Positions 48,500 through 57,033 of a stretch of DNA of 64,000 bases are shown piece after piece. Position numbers and translations under genes: made by a program. The stretch is from contig NZ_CP124620.1 of assembly GCF_030128875.1 (NCBI RefSeq), forward strand, positions 2,852,001 to 2,916,000, in the 5' to 3' direction. Position 1 is the first letter of the stretch, and each line of letters begins with the position of its first letter. The stretch comes from Stenotrophomonas sp. BIO128-Bstrain. GTDB lineage: Bacteria; Pseudomonadota; Gammaproteobacteria; Xanthomonadales; Xanthomonadaceae. The notes beneath the pieces were generated by a model. The model was given only the letters and a program-made list of their open reading frames with translations. It was not told the origin of the DNA and did not search any database.

Positions 48500-48658
48500 G
48501 ACGGCCTCCGGTTGGGCGATAAGGGAATCGAGCGGCGAGTGACAGCGCGTGCACCACGCCTGCAGCATCGCCGTCCCCACGGCGGCCGAGGATGGCCCGT
48601 CCGCCGAACAGCTCCAGACGGGGGTCCAGCAGCTCCATGCAACCGATACGATGGGCCC

Positions 48659-50368
48659 ATGCAGATCCCACGCACCCTGGCCGCCCTCGCCGTCCTGCTC
48701 ATCGCAATCGCCGCGTGGCTGCTGTTGGTCGCGCCCGCACCGGGGGTGCGCTACTACGAAGCCCAGGAGATGGCGCTCGCTACGCTGGGGGCGGATGGCG
48801 CACTGCCCACCGCGCCGCCGAAGACACTGGCCTGGCAACCGGCCAACCAACGCGAACTGGTGCAGTGGCGCGGTCCTTACTGGCTGCGCTGGCGCCTGCC
48901 CGCGCCGGCAAACCAGGACGCGGCCGACCGCGCACTGCGCGTCTCGGTGCGCGCCGCCAGCCGGCCCTTCTGGAACGGCCAGCCGTTGGCCGCCAACGGC
49001 ATCGTCGGCCGAAACGCAGACGAAGAGCAGCCGGGACAGGTGGACATCATCCGTGTGCTGCCGCCCTCCTCGCGCAGCGGCACCGATGAGGTGGTGCTGC
49101 TCGCCTCCAGCCATCATCAGTGGCTCAAGCCGCGCGGTGCGGATGCCTTCGTTGCGGTCGGGCCAGCCGCCTCGATCTACGGCCACGGCATCGGAGCGTG
49201 GTTGATCGCCGCCCTCGCCACCGGTGCACTCGGCGCGGCGTGCCTGTACTTCCTCGCCGCACAGCGCGGCCGACCACGGGTGCCGGGTGCGCGCCTGTTG
49301 CTGGCGCTGGGTGTGGTCGGCCTTGCGCTACCCGTTGTCGAAGCATGGCGGCCGCTGGTCGGGTATGCCTACCCGTGGCACGGCCCGCGACTGCTCATGC
49401 TGCTTCTGCTGCACCTCGCCGCAGCGATCCTACTGCCGGCTTACCTCGCGCGTCGTTTCGGCGTCGCGGTGCCGAAGACAGCCCGCATGGCCTATCTCGC
49501 CACCCTGCTGGCGCTGGCCGCCTTCGTGCCCAGCTTCGACGGCCGCGGTGCCGCACTGCTGCTGCTCAGCCTGCTGACCTCCGCCTGCGTGCTGCTGCGC
49601 GCCCGCGGCGAACCGGACGAACGCTGGCCGATCCTCACATTGGTCGTGGCAGGCGCGCTGGCCGTCCCCTTCGCCGGCGGCATCTTCCTCGATGGCCCCT
49701 ACTTTCTGTTCCTGGCCGTGCTGATGGGCTTCCTGCTGATCCGCCACGCCGCGCAACTGCGTAGGCTGGACCACCACAACGCGCAGCTGCGCGAAGAGCG
49801 CGCCCGCCTCTCGCTGCAGCTGCTGCAGCGAGGGATTCACCCGCATTGGCTGATGAACACCCTCACCGGGCTGCAGGAACTGATCGAACAGGCACCGATG
49901 CGCGCCAGCCGCCTGGTCGAATCGCTGGCCGAGCAGTTCGACCGCCTGCGCGAGAGCAGCACCCGCCCCAGCGTGCCGCTGGAGGAAGAGCTGGCGCTGT
50001 GCCGCAACCACCTGGACATCGTCGGGCTCGCGCTGGATCGCCACATCGGTCTTGAGGTCGAGGGCGAACACACGGGCCTGTGGCTGCCACCCGGCGTGCT
50101 GCATGCACAGGTCGAGAATGCCCTCACCCATGCGGGGGCGGTGGCGTGCGCCGGGCATCCGTTCCGCCTGCGTGTTCAACGCGAGGACGACCGATGGATA
50201 TTGGAGCTTCGTAGCGCACGCGGAACCGCCCCGCATCGCGGGCAAGGCACGGGCACGCGCTACATTGAGGCAAGCTTGGCCGCCACCTGGCCGGAGGGCT
50301 GGCACTTTGAGCAGGGCGCCGATGGCAACGACTGGTACGGCCGCATGGAGCTGACATGCGCATCCTGA
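48659..50368 (+). CDS. LytS/AlgZ-like sensor histidine kinase
   Basis: This 569-residue membrane sensor has an N-terminal anchor, an extracytoplasmic domain of about 150 residues, then six or seven membrane helices (about 180-360), a short coiled coil (HNAQLREERARLSLQ) and the His-kinase module of the LytS type. The phosphoacceptor motif, usually PHFLFN, reads IHPHWLMNTLTGLQELI here. The C-terminal ATPase part (VENALTHAGAV) is short. The regulator gene overlaps by 13 bases. The start codon lacks a clear ribosome site. Confidence 0.88.
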   Translation: MQIPRTLAALAVLLIAIAAWLLLVAPAPGVRYYEAQEMALATLGADGALPTAPPKTLAWQPANQRELVQWRGPYWLRWRLPAPANQDAADRALRVSVRAASRPFWNGQPLAANGIVGRNADEEQPGQVDIIRVLPPSSRSGTDEVVLLASSHHQWLKPRGADAFVAVGPAASIYGHGIGAWLIAALATGALGAACLYFLAAQRGRPRVPGARLLLALGVVGLALPVVEAWRPLVGYAYPWHGPRLLMLLLLHLAAAILLPAYLARRFGVAVPKTARMAYLATLLALAAFVPSFDGRGAALLLLSLLTSACVLLRARGEPDERWPILTLVVAGALAVPFAGGIFLDGPYFLFLAVLMGFLLIRHAAQLRRLDHHNAQLREERARLSLQLLQRGIHPHWLMNTLTGLQELIEQAPMRASRLVESLAEQFDRLRESSTRPSVPLEEELALCRNHLDIVGLALDRHIGLEVEGEHTGLWLPPGVLHAQVENALTHAGAVACAGHPFRLRVQREDDRWILELRSARGTAPHRGQGTGTRYIEASLAATWPEGWHFEQGADGNDWYGRMELTCAS

Positions 50369-51060
50369 TCGTCGAGGATGAACTGCTGGTCCGCCAGAGG
50401 CTGCTGCGGATGTGCACCGAACTGGCTGGCAGCCGCGCCCGATTCGATGCCGTGGCCGACCTGGACGCCGCGGGTGACCGGCTGCAGCGCAGCGTGTATG
50501 ACGGCCTGCTGCTGGATTTGAATCTGGGTGGGGAGGATGGTTTCGACCTGCTGAAGCGCGTGGTGGCTGGCCGATACCACTGCGTGGTGGTCTCCGCGCA
50601 TCGGGAGCGGGCGCTGCAGGCGTTTGAGCATGGGGTGCTGGATTTCGTGCCGAAGCCCTTCTCACGCGAACGGCTGGGGCAGGCGCTGGAGCGACTGCTG
50701 GATGTCGGGCGGTATCGGTCTGGCGCCGCGCGTTACCTGGGCGTCTGGCATGCACAGGGGACGGCGATGGTGGAACTCGCGGATGTTCTGTGGATTCGCG
50801 CTGATGGGGATTACAGCGAGGTGCGCATGCGTGATGGGCGCAGTGAACTGCATGACAAATCGCTGGCGAGTCTTACTGCCGTGCTGCCGCCGGACTTTGT
50901 GCGCTGCCACCGGTCGTATATGGTCAATCTGAAGCATGTGCGGACGCTGCACGCGGCTTCGGGGAGCCGGTATTGGTTGATGTTGAATGATGGGGCTGAG
51001 GTGCCGGTGGGGCGGGCGTTTGTTGAAGAGATTCGTAGGGACATCGGGTCGACTGGTTGA
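50356..51060 (+). CDS. LytTR-family response regulator
   Basis: This 234-residue regulator has a receiver domain (MRILIVEDELLVRQRLL, phospho-Asp in LLLDLNLGGEDGF, Lys in DFVPKPFSRERL) and a C-terminal LytTR DNA-binding domain (VLWIRADGDYSEVRM, LPPDFVRCHRSYMVNLKHV, VPVGRAFVEEI). It is translationally coupled to the LytS-type kinase. The likely target is the divergent exported peptidase gene or envelope genes elsewhere; this is inference from position. Confidence 0.93.
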   Translation: MRILIVEDELLVRQRLLRMCTELAGSRARFDAVADLDAAGDRLQRSVYDGLLLDLNLGGEDGFDLLKRVVAGRYHCVVVSAHRERALQAFEHGVLDFVPKPFSRERLGQALERLLDVGRYRSGAARYLGVWHAQGTAMVELADVLWIRADGDYSEVRMRDGRSELHDKSLASLTAVLPPDFVRCHRSYMVNLKHVRTLHAASGSRYWLMLNDGAEVPVGRAFVEEIRRDIGSTG

Positions 51061-51147
51061 ATCCCAGTCCAGAACCGGCATGTAAAACACAAGCACTGTT
51101 TGCCCGTGGGACGCTGGTTTCACTTCATGCACCAGTGACCGGCAAGG

Positions 51148-51312
51148 CTACGGCGCGAATGCAACTTCCCACTTGCCGTACGGCGTCAGCCCGAGCGACT
51201 GTGCAAGCGCATTCGATGCGACGTTGTCACACTGGCAATTGTACTGCGCCTCATATCCACGGCTCTCAGCATGATCAACCATGGCTCGCACCAACGACGG
51301 TGAGGCTCGGGT
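51148..51312 (-). pseudogene. Remnant of a GNAT acetyltransferase, C-terminal part only
   Basis: The reading frame that ends at 51148 shows about 50 residues typical of the end of a GNAT domain: SLVRAMVDHAESRGYEAQYN and SNALAQSLGLTPYG. The N-terminal acetyl-CoA loop is missing, and upstream the frame runs into unrelated sequence next to the AraC gene. It appears to be a decayed gene truncated when the neighbouring accessory genes were placed here. Confidence 0.55.
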
Positions 51313-51388
51313 TTGTGACGAGACTGACGCTGTCCGGATCTGCCATGTTCTTGGTATCAGCACGATTGACGCGCCGCCGCTTCCGCCG

Positions 51389-52393
51389 TCAACCCGTTTG
51401 GACAGGAGCGCTGCTGCGAAAGCGCTCCCGGTAGTCGCCGGGTGCCACGCCGAGCACACGAAGGAAGGCACGACGCAGGGTCTGTTCGTCTGACAGCCCC
51501 GTCAGCGCCGCAACCCGCTTGATCGGCAATGTGCCGGACTCGAGCAGGCGCCGTGCGGCTTCCAGCCTCAACATTTCCACTGCCTTGGCAGGCGTGACGC
51601 CACATCTGCTGCGGTAGACACGGGCGAAAGTGCGCGGCGACATGTTCATCCAGTCAGCCAGCACCTCCACGCGCAGATCCTCGTGCAGGTGAGCCGCCAT
51701 CCAGCCGTGAAGCTCGGCGAAATCGCCACCGGTGCTGGACTGCGCCGACAGCGGCGCACTGAATTGCGACTGCCCGCCCGAACGCTTGACGAACACGACC
51801 AGCTGTCGCGCCACGTCGATGGCGAGCCGGTGTCCGTGATCATCCTCGATCAACGCAAGCGTCAGATCGATGCCTGCGGTGACACCTGCCGAGGACCACA
51901 CATTGCCATCCCGCACGAAGATCCGGTCAGCATCCACGTGTACGCCGGGGTACAGGCTCGATAGCCGCGTTGCCCAGTCCCAGTGCGTTGCCGCGCGCCG
52001 CCCCTCCAACTGCCCTGCGGCGGCCAACAGGAACGCGCCCGTGCAGATCGAGCACAACCTCCTCACTGTCTGGCCCCGCGCTGCCACCCACGTCACCAGT
52101 GCTGCGGATGCCTCGTACACGTCACCGCGGCAGCCACCTGGCGCCATCAACGTATCGATCGCGACGTCCTCCAGGCTGGCCAGTGCCTTCGACATCACCT
52201 GCAGCCCGGCGCTGGTGGCCACCAGACCGCCATGTTCGGATACGACGGTAATCTCATAGCGCAGCCTGCCCTCGGCCAGCGGCCTGCACTGATTGGCCGT
52301 GTGCAGCGCCTGGAGCGGCCCGGTGAGATCAAGCACGTTCATGTTCTCGTGGGCGAGCAGTACAACGTGACGCGTTGCGGATGGGTCGGACAT
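51389..52393 (-). CDS. GlxA-type AraC family regulator with a DJ-1/PfpI domain
   Basis: This 334-residue regulator has an N-terminal amidase-like DJ-1/PfpI domain (VVLLAHENMNVLDLTGPLQ, Cys in LCSICTGAFLLAAAG, THWDWATRL, WSSAGVTAGIDLTLAL) and a C-terminal AraC double helix-turn-helix (MSPRTFARVYRSRCGVTPA, VAALTGLSDEQTLRRAF). The N-terminal domain probably binds a small ligand. A TTG start six codons upstream is possible but the ATG is preferred. It lies 14 bases downstream of a lipoprotein with a related DJ-1 domain, on the same strand. Confidence 0.92.
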   Translation of the reverse strand: MSDPSATRHVVLLAHENMNVLDLTGPLQALHTANQCRPLAEGRLRYEITVVSEHGGLVATSAGLQVMSKALASLEDVAIDTLMAPGGCRGDVYEASAALVTWVAARGQTVRRLCSICTGAFLLAAAGQLEGRRAATHWDWATRLSSLYPGVHVDADRIFVRDGNVWSSAGVTAGIDLTLALIEDDHGHRLAIDVARQLVVFVKRSGGQSQFSAPLSAQSSTGGDFAELHGWMAAHLHEDLRVEVLADWMNMSPRTFARVYRSRCGVTPAKAVEMLRLEAARRLLESGTLPIKRVAALTGLSDEQTLRRAFLRVLGVAPGDYRERFRSSAPVQTG

Positions 52394-52407
52394 GGGGCCC
52401 TGTGCGT

Positions 52408-53574
52408 TCAACGCGGAAAGTCGGGGTACTCGAACGCCAGCGCGACGCCCGTGGCCGTTGCGCGGCCATATCGATGCATGATGCCATCGAGTGCAGCATC
52501 CAGTGCCATCACTGGCACCAGGTCGGCGGCAATCACCAACGGGGCGTCACTGTCAGTCATGCGCTGGCGATCAGGCAGGATGCGCAGTCCGTGGCGTGTC
52601 ACAAAGGGTTCGCCAGTGATGGACACAAGATAGGCTTGGCTGCGGCCGGTGGTCGAGTACGCATCGATGGTCAACGCGAGCGCGCCCTCATCGATTCCCG
52701 GTACCCCCATCACATCGATCTGATCGCGGCCGTGCAGCCATCGATTGGTGTAAAGCACTTTTGCCAGCGGCACCGCCGTTGTGCCCAACCGGGGGGAAAA
52801 GGCATCGCTGTCATGCTCCGCCGACCACGCCATGACGCCCACCGCCCGGGCAACGTGCTGGGCCTGCTCACGCCCGCTGATGGCCTCCACGAGCGCGATG
52901 GACGCGGGGATGGCAGCGCTTACGCCCGCGGTCGACACCCAGTTTCCATCGGCAACATACCGTCGATTCGGCAACCAGCGTATCCCGGGGTACTGCTTTC
53001 CCCGCGTCGCAGCGGTCGACCAATGCGCTGTGGCGCGCCGCCCATCGAACGTCCCCATCTGCGCGGCGACAAGGGCACCGTTGCAGATGGTGACGATCGT
53101 CGCCCCTTGGCCGGACTGCCGCTTCAGCCACGCGATGAGGCGCGGCGTGGCGGCCTGCGCGGGCACGATGATGTAGTCGGCCCCCTCTGGATGGATCGCA
53201 TCGAACTGCGACACCGTCGTGTCCGTCGCGATCCGGAACCCTGGCCGCCCGAGATCGGTAAATGTGGACAGCGGCCCCGGGTCGAGCGTCACCGCGGACA
53301 CATCGAGGGTGCCGGCACGGGACAGGATCGCGAACGGCACCAGGAAGTCGCTGACCTCCACGCCGATGTTTTCCCCCACTACCGCGATCACGGCCCGGGC
53401 GCGGCCGGGCCGTGGACGATAGGCGGGGATCACCGACTCCTGGGTGGAAGAGGCACTCGGCGCTTGCTCGGCGGGTCGCGTCGTTCTGGCTGGCGGCCCT
53501 GCACATCCGGCCAGCACCACAGATACAGCCCACGCGGCATACAGAATGCGTCCAGGGAAAGTGCGAGGTGCCAT
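52408..53574 (-). CDS. DJ-1/PfpI-domain lipoprotein
   Basis: This 388-residue protein has a lipoprotein signal with VLAGC (Cys near residue 25) and then a DJ-1/PfpI domain: VIAVVGENIGVEVSDFLVP, DYIIVPAQA, Cys in IVTICNGALVAAQMG, AHWSTAATRG and VSTAGVSAAIPASIALV. The same landmarks appear in the GlxA-type regulator behind it, so the two are relatives, but this one is exported and has no DNA-binding domain. About 120 extra C-terminal residues are not assigned. It may bind or modify, outside the cytoplasm, a ligand related to the one sensed by the regulator (inference). Confidence 0.85.
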   Translation of the reverse strand: MAPRTFPGRILYAAWAVSVVLAGCAGPPARTTRPAEQAPSASSTQESVIPAYRPRPGRARAVIAVVGENIGVEVSDFLVPFAILSRAGTLDVSAVTLDPGPLSTFTDLGRPGFRIATDTTVSQFDAIHPEGADYIIVPAQAATPRLIAWLKRQSGQGATIVTICNGALVAAQMGTFDGRRATAHWSTAATRGKQYPGIRWLPNRRYVADGNWVSTAGVSAAIPASIALVEAISGREQAQHVARAVGVMAWSAEHDSDAFSPRLGTTAVPLAKVLYTNRWLHGRDQIDVMGVPGIDEGALALTIDAYSTTGRSQAYLVSITGEPFVTRHGLRILPDRQRMTDSDAPLVIAADLVPVMALDAALDGIMHRYGRATATGVALAFEYPDFPR

Positions 53575-54085
53575 GGTGCTGCCATAGGTAAGTGATGTGC
53601 GTGCATTCTTTGCTCCCTCCGCCACGGCAACAATGTCGCGGTTGCGTCATTTCCTGCCATGACCCTGTCCTTCCGGTTGAGGAGAAACCGCCAGCTACGC
53701 TTCGATGCCTGCCGCGAAGTCCGCCTTGAGCAGGTCCGGCTCACGCGCAGCGTGGGTGCACAGCGCTGAGATAGTGAAGCTTTGGCGCCGTGACATCCGC
53801 AGCAGGGCCAAGCAGCGCAGGTGACCACCAACCTTCCTTCCTGCTCATGCAGGCCGAGGGACAGCGGTGGAGCGCGATCTCCTCACTGGCCAACATCCAT
53901 TGCGATCCGTCGGGTCATCGAGCGGATCTTCCCGCTCCTGCAGACCGAGGTCGCCTTGGCCCAGGTGCTCTTTGCGAAATCTCCGTGCACGTCTGCTCCT
54001 GACCAGGAGCGGACTCCGAACACTGTCAGCACATCTGTGAATGCAGAGCTGACGGGCCCACGTGTCCGTCCAGCCAGGCTCACTG
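53575..54085. other. 511-base gap with no intact gene
   Basis: No convincing full gene was found. On the minus strand at 53695-53796, a 33-residue frame (starting MSRRQSFTISALCTH, ending with AREPDLLKADFAAGIEA) has a protein-like composition. It may be the 3' end of a lost gene or a small ORF; its origin is not recognised. The rest (53797-54085) shows no coding signal or repeats that I can support. Confidence 0.4.
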
Positions 54086-54484
54086 CTACTTGATCTTCAG
54101 CTCCGGCAGAAGAGGGTCAACATCAACCAGCTCCAGGGACTTGACCATGTGCAGCGTCCCGTTCTTGTACTTGAGGAAGTGCGGGCTCTTCAGATGCTGC
54201 TCGTAAGCCTCACGACTCGCATAGATTTCAAGGATCGTCAGCCGAGTAGGATCTTCCTTGTCAAAAACCGCATACAACGACAGCACGCCTGGCTCAAGCG
54301 CCATTGAGGCGCGAACTTCTTCCGCCAACTCGTCTCGATAGGCGGGCAGATGGTCTGCATCAACGGTGATCTTTGATAGTCGTGTCATCTGTGCCTCCTC
54401 CGCTCCAACACGGAAGGAGCACGCCAACATACTGAACAACGTGGCCATGATGATCTTGTTCACTTGGTTCTCCCGGGTGCGCAT
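54086..54484 (-). CDS. Exported antibiotic-biosynthesis-monooxygenase (ABM) domain protein
   Basis: This 132-residue protein carries an ABM/dabb-type ferredoxin-like domain: LSKITVDADHLPAYRDELAE, EPGVLSLYAVFDKEDPTRL, LEIYASREAYEQHLKSPHF. ABM proteins are small cofactor-free oxygenases or related enzymes. An N-terminal segment of about 30 residues (basic start, hydrophobic IIMATLFSMLACSF, then VGAEE) looks like a signal peptide, which is unusual for this family. The shorter start at 54448 or a domain-only start at MTRLSK remain possible. It is probably the last gene of the LysR-linked operon. Confidence 0.8.
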   Translation of the reverse strand: MRTRENQVNKIIMATLFSMLACSFRVGAEEAQMTRLSKITVDADHLPAYRDELAEEVRASMALEPGVLSLYAVFDKEDPTRLTILEIYASREAYEQHLKSPHFLKYKNGTLHMVKSLELVDVDPLLPELKIK

Positions 54485-54512
54485 GACAGTAAAGAAGTCT
54501 TTCGCGTAGGCA

Positions 54513-55181
54513 TCATTCTTTCCGCACTTCCAGCTGAGTTTGAATGCCGACGCGAACACGTTCCGCGGCCTCCACGCCGACGTGCGCTTCGAGCACATCA
54601 GCCAGCTGGTACAAATGCTCTGGCCGCAGTCCGATGTTCATGCTCATGCCTATGTGAGACTGCAACTGAGGACCCACCCCGGACATCGCCGCCAGCATGC
54701 TGACCGTGGCCAATTCACGGCTCTGCCAATCCAGGTTGTCGCGCTCGAAGATGTCGCCAAACAGGTGCGTACGCAGATAGTCGTTTGCCTGCGGTGCGAA
54801 ATCGAACAATGGCCCTGAGACCGGACCACCAGCCAGCTTGGTCTGATTCGCGGTGCCTGCAGCGAGCAACGCGTCGCCCTTGGGGATCGGCTTGGCAGGT
54901 TCGCGGCCAGCTTCATCCTGGATGCCCCTCTGCCTGCGCGCCTCCGCCACCTTCATCAGTCCGGTCAACGCGTTCAGGCTGCGCGGAAAGCCCGCATAGG
55001 CGTAAACCTGGACGAGGATTTCTCGCGCTTCGGCAAGACTCAGCCTCGCGTCCAAGCCTTGATTCAGCGCCTCCCGAAGGCTATCCATGTTGCCGGCAGC
55101 TGCGGAGGCGCTGATCGGAATGATGGCTTGCTGGCGGGAATCCAGTTCGGTGGTAGAACCCCCGTCTGAGTTGACGTTCAT
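54513..55181 (-). CDS. Carboxymuconolactone decarboxylase-like (CMD) protein
   Basis: This 222-residue protein has two CMD/AhpD-like helical repeats: SLAEAREILVQVYAYAGFP near residue 60 and SRELATVSMLAAMSGVG with QLQSHIGMSMNIG near residue 160. The CxxC pair of AhpD peroxidases is absent, so it is closer to gamma-CMD relatives. A GAAGGGGAAGC site precedes the ATG. It sits between the ABM gene and the decayed cupin gene. In the family such proteins act on aromatic-ring-cleavage lactones or remain uncharacterised; the substrate is unknown here. Confidence 0.88.
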   Translation of the reverse strand: MNVNSDGGSTTELDSRQQAIIPISASAAAGNMDSLREALNQGLDARLSLAEAREILVQVYAYAGFPRSLNALTGLMKVAEARRQRGIQDEAGREPAKPIPKGDALLAAGTANQTKLAGGPVSGPLFDFAPQANDYLRTHLFGDIFERDNLDWQSRELATVSMLAAMSGVGPQLQSHIGMSMNIGLRPEHLYQLADVLEAHVGVEAAERVRVGIQTQLEVRKE

Positions 55182-55189
55182 AGCTTCCC

Positions 55190-55296
55190 CTTCGTGTGCG
55201 AAAGGCGGCATTGAGCGGATCGATGCGGACCGTGCCCGTAAACCAGTCCGTCGATCCTTTGGTGGACGCTTGGGCGCCATGGCGGTTGATTTCCAT
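55190..55296 (-). pseudogene. Remnant of a cupin-domain gene (N-terminal part only)
   Basis: A frame that starts MEINRHGAQASTKG at 55296 continues STDWFTGTVRIDPL, the standard beginning of a small cupin often found beside CMD genes. The similarity stops abruptly after IDPL, and the frame then runs into the CMD leader. The metal-binding cupin motifs are therefore gone. An internal deletion of an original cupin gene between the cyclophilin-like and CMD genes is the simplest explanation. Confidence 0.6.
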
Positions 55297-55339
55297 GTAG
55301 CTCACCCATTTGTGGTGTGGTTGGGCATGCAACCAACGG

Positions 55340-55825
55340 CTAGTCGGACTCAATCCGAACCGCGAGCGGACCGTCCGTGCGAAGGACCTGCAGTCCTCCT
55401 TCAATTCGACCCAGTCGGATCAAACCCTTCGAGTACGCAAATGGCCTGTGGAAAATCGCCAGATTTCCCCACGGCGCATAAAAGGCGATGTCGCCCGCCG
55501 CCGGCGTGAATCCCTCCGGCTCACCCGCCACACTGAGACGGCGCGGAAGCTGCGCGATTTTCTCGTTCGCGGCGTAGTCCTCAAGCTGCAGCGTCAGCGG
55601 CAACTGGGCGATGAACTCGCGCGCCGGGATACTGTCTTCCATGGTGGCCGACAGCACCTGATCGTTGATGATCAGTCGAATCTTCATGGAATGAACTTCC
55701 GGGTTTGACTCTACCTTCCTGGCTGCAATGGCGTGATGAGCGGGCTCGGCAGAGCATGCCGCTGTTCCCCCGAATGCAAGCAGGAGGCAAAGTAGCTTTC
55801 CTGTGAACGACGTAACGCGCCTCAT
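55340..55825 (-). CDS. Cyclophilin-like fold protein, probable lipoprotein
   Basis: This 161-residue protein begins with a signal ending GGTAAC (possible lipidation Cys near residue 24). The C-terminal 115 residues have the pattern of the cyclophilin-like family: MKIRLIINDQVLSATMEDS, AREFIAQLPLTLQLEDYA, DIAFYAPWGNLAIFH and GLIRLGRIEGGLQVL. Proteins of this fold in such operons have no assigned activity and lack a clear prolyl isomerase site. Its start overlaps the MFS stop by one base, so it is translationally coupled. Confidence 0.87.
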   Translation of the reverse strand: MRRVTSFTGKLLCLLLAFGGTAACSAEPAHHAIAARKVESNPEVHSMKIRLIINDQVLSATMEDSIPAREFIAQLPLTLQLEDYAANEKIAQLPRRLSVAGEPEGFTPAAGDIAFYAPWGNLAIFHRPFAYSKGLIRLGRIEGGLQVLRTDGPLAVRIESD

Positions 55826-57033
55826 CAGCCCCGTGCCTCCACAGCGACCACCGGCCCGGGCGTGGTCGCCCGGTCGGACGCCGTGGCATAAGCGAGCAGC
55901 GCGGCGCACAGCAACAGGCCAGCACTGGCCAGGAACGTACTGGCAAAGCCGAGACTGTCAAACAGCAGTCCGCCCACGGTCGAGCCAAGTGCGATGGAGC
56001 ACTGCACCACCGCCACCATCAGCCCGCCGCCGGCCTCTGCGTTGTTGGTGAAAGTGCGGGCCAGCCAGCTCCACCAGCCCACCGGCGCGGCCGTTGCCAG
56101 CAGGCCCCATGCCGAGAGCAGTGCGGCGGTCGGCCAAAGCTGGTGCCCCAGTGGAACCAAGGCCACAGCAATGAGCGCCATCAAGGCTGGAATGGTCACC
56201 AGCGTTCGGTAAAGCCCACGCCTGATGAACGCGCCAATGACGAGCGTGCCCACGAAGCCACTTATGCCGATGGCCAGCAGCACCAGTGGTACAGCAGACG
56301 CTCCTGCACTGGTCACCCGCTCCAGGAACGGCCGCACGTAGGTGAACAGGGCAAATTGCCCCATGAAGAAGGCACCGCAGGCAAGCATGCCAAGTGCCAC
56401 CACACGCCGCCGGAACAGCGCGACCAAGCCGCCTTGTGACTGCCCGCTCTCCGCGGGCATGGAGGGCAGACAAACCCACTGCCATGCGAGAGCTATGGCA
56501 GCCACCGGCAGAAGGCGCAAGAAAGCGCCGCGCCATCCGATCATGCCGCCCAGGTAGCTGCCCAATGGCGCCGCAACTACCGTTGCAAGCGCGTTGCCGC
56601 TGTTGAATATTGCCAAGGCTCGCGGAATCTTCGCAGCCGGAACCAGCCGCATTGCCGTTGCGGCAGACAGTGACCAGAACCCACCGATCACCACGCCGAT
56701 CAGTGCACGCCCCATCATGTAGACCGGATAGTTCGGAGCCAGGGCCACCACCACACCCGACACTGCCATCAATGCGGTGAGGATCAGCAGCAACGTTCGT
56801 CGATTCATGTTGCCCGCCAACCGGGAGATCAACAGGCTGGTCAGCACCGCAAAGGCTCCCGAAATGGCAATGCCGTACCCGGCAAGCCCTTCGGTCACGC
56901 CCAGATCTGCCGCCAAGGGAGTAAGCAGGCTCACCGGCATGAATTCCGAGGCTATCAACGCGAAGACGCACAACGTCATCGCGAGCACGCCCCCCCAGTT
57001 GGCGCGATCTGCAATCGCGTGTGTGCGGCTCAT
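55825..57033 (-). CDS. MFS transporter (NepI/AraJ-like)
   Basis: This 402-residue inner-membrane transporter has 12 predicted helices. The N-terminal half shows the sugar/nucleoside-efflux group features (FALIASEFMPVSLLTPLA, GRALIGVVIGGFWSLSAATAMRLVP). It overlaps the hydrolase gene by four bases upstream (ATGA) and the cyclophilin-like gene by one base downstream. It probably exports the substrate or product of the operon, but the compound is unknown. Confidence 0.9.
   Translation of the reverse strand: MSRTHAIADRANWGGVLAMTLCVFALIASEFMPVSLLTPLAADLGVTEGLAGYGIAISGAFAVLTSLLISRLAGNMNRRTLLLILTALMAVSGVVVALAPNYPVYMMGRALIGVVIGGFWSLSAATAMRLVPAAKIPRALAIFNSGNALATVVAAPLGSYLGGMIGWRGAFLRLLPVAAIALAWQWVCLPSMPAESGQSQGGLVALFRRRVVALGMLACGAFFMGQFALFTYVRPFLERVTSAGASAVPLVLLAIGISGFVGTLVIGAFIRRGLYRTLVTIPALMALIAVALVPLGHQLWPTAALLSAWGLLATAAPVGWWSWLARTFTNNAEAGGGLMVAVVQCSIALGSTVGGLLFDSLGFASTFLASAGLLLCAALLAYATASDRATTPGPVVAVEARG

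Noticed and set aside
46850..48658. N-terminal extension of the LytS-like kinase by 600 codons.
   Set aside because: The extension overlaps the exported peptidase gene in antisense and has no domain character. The ATG at 48659 gives a proper membrane anchor.
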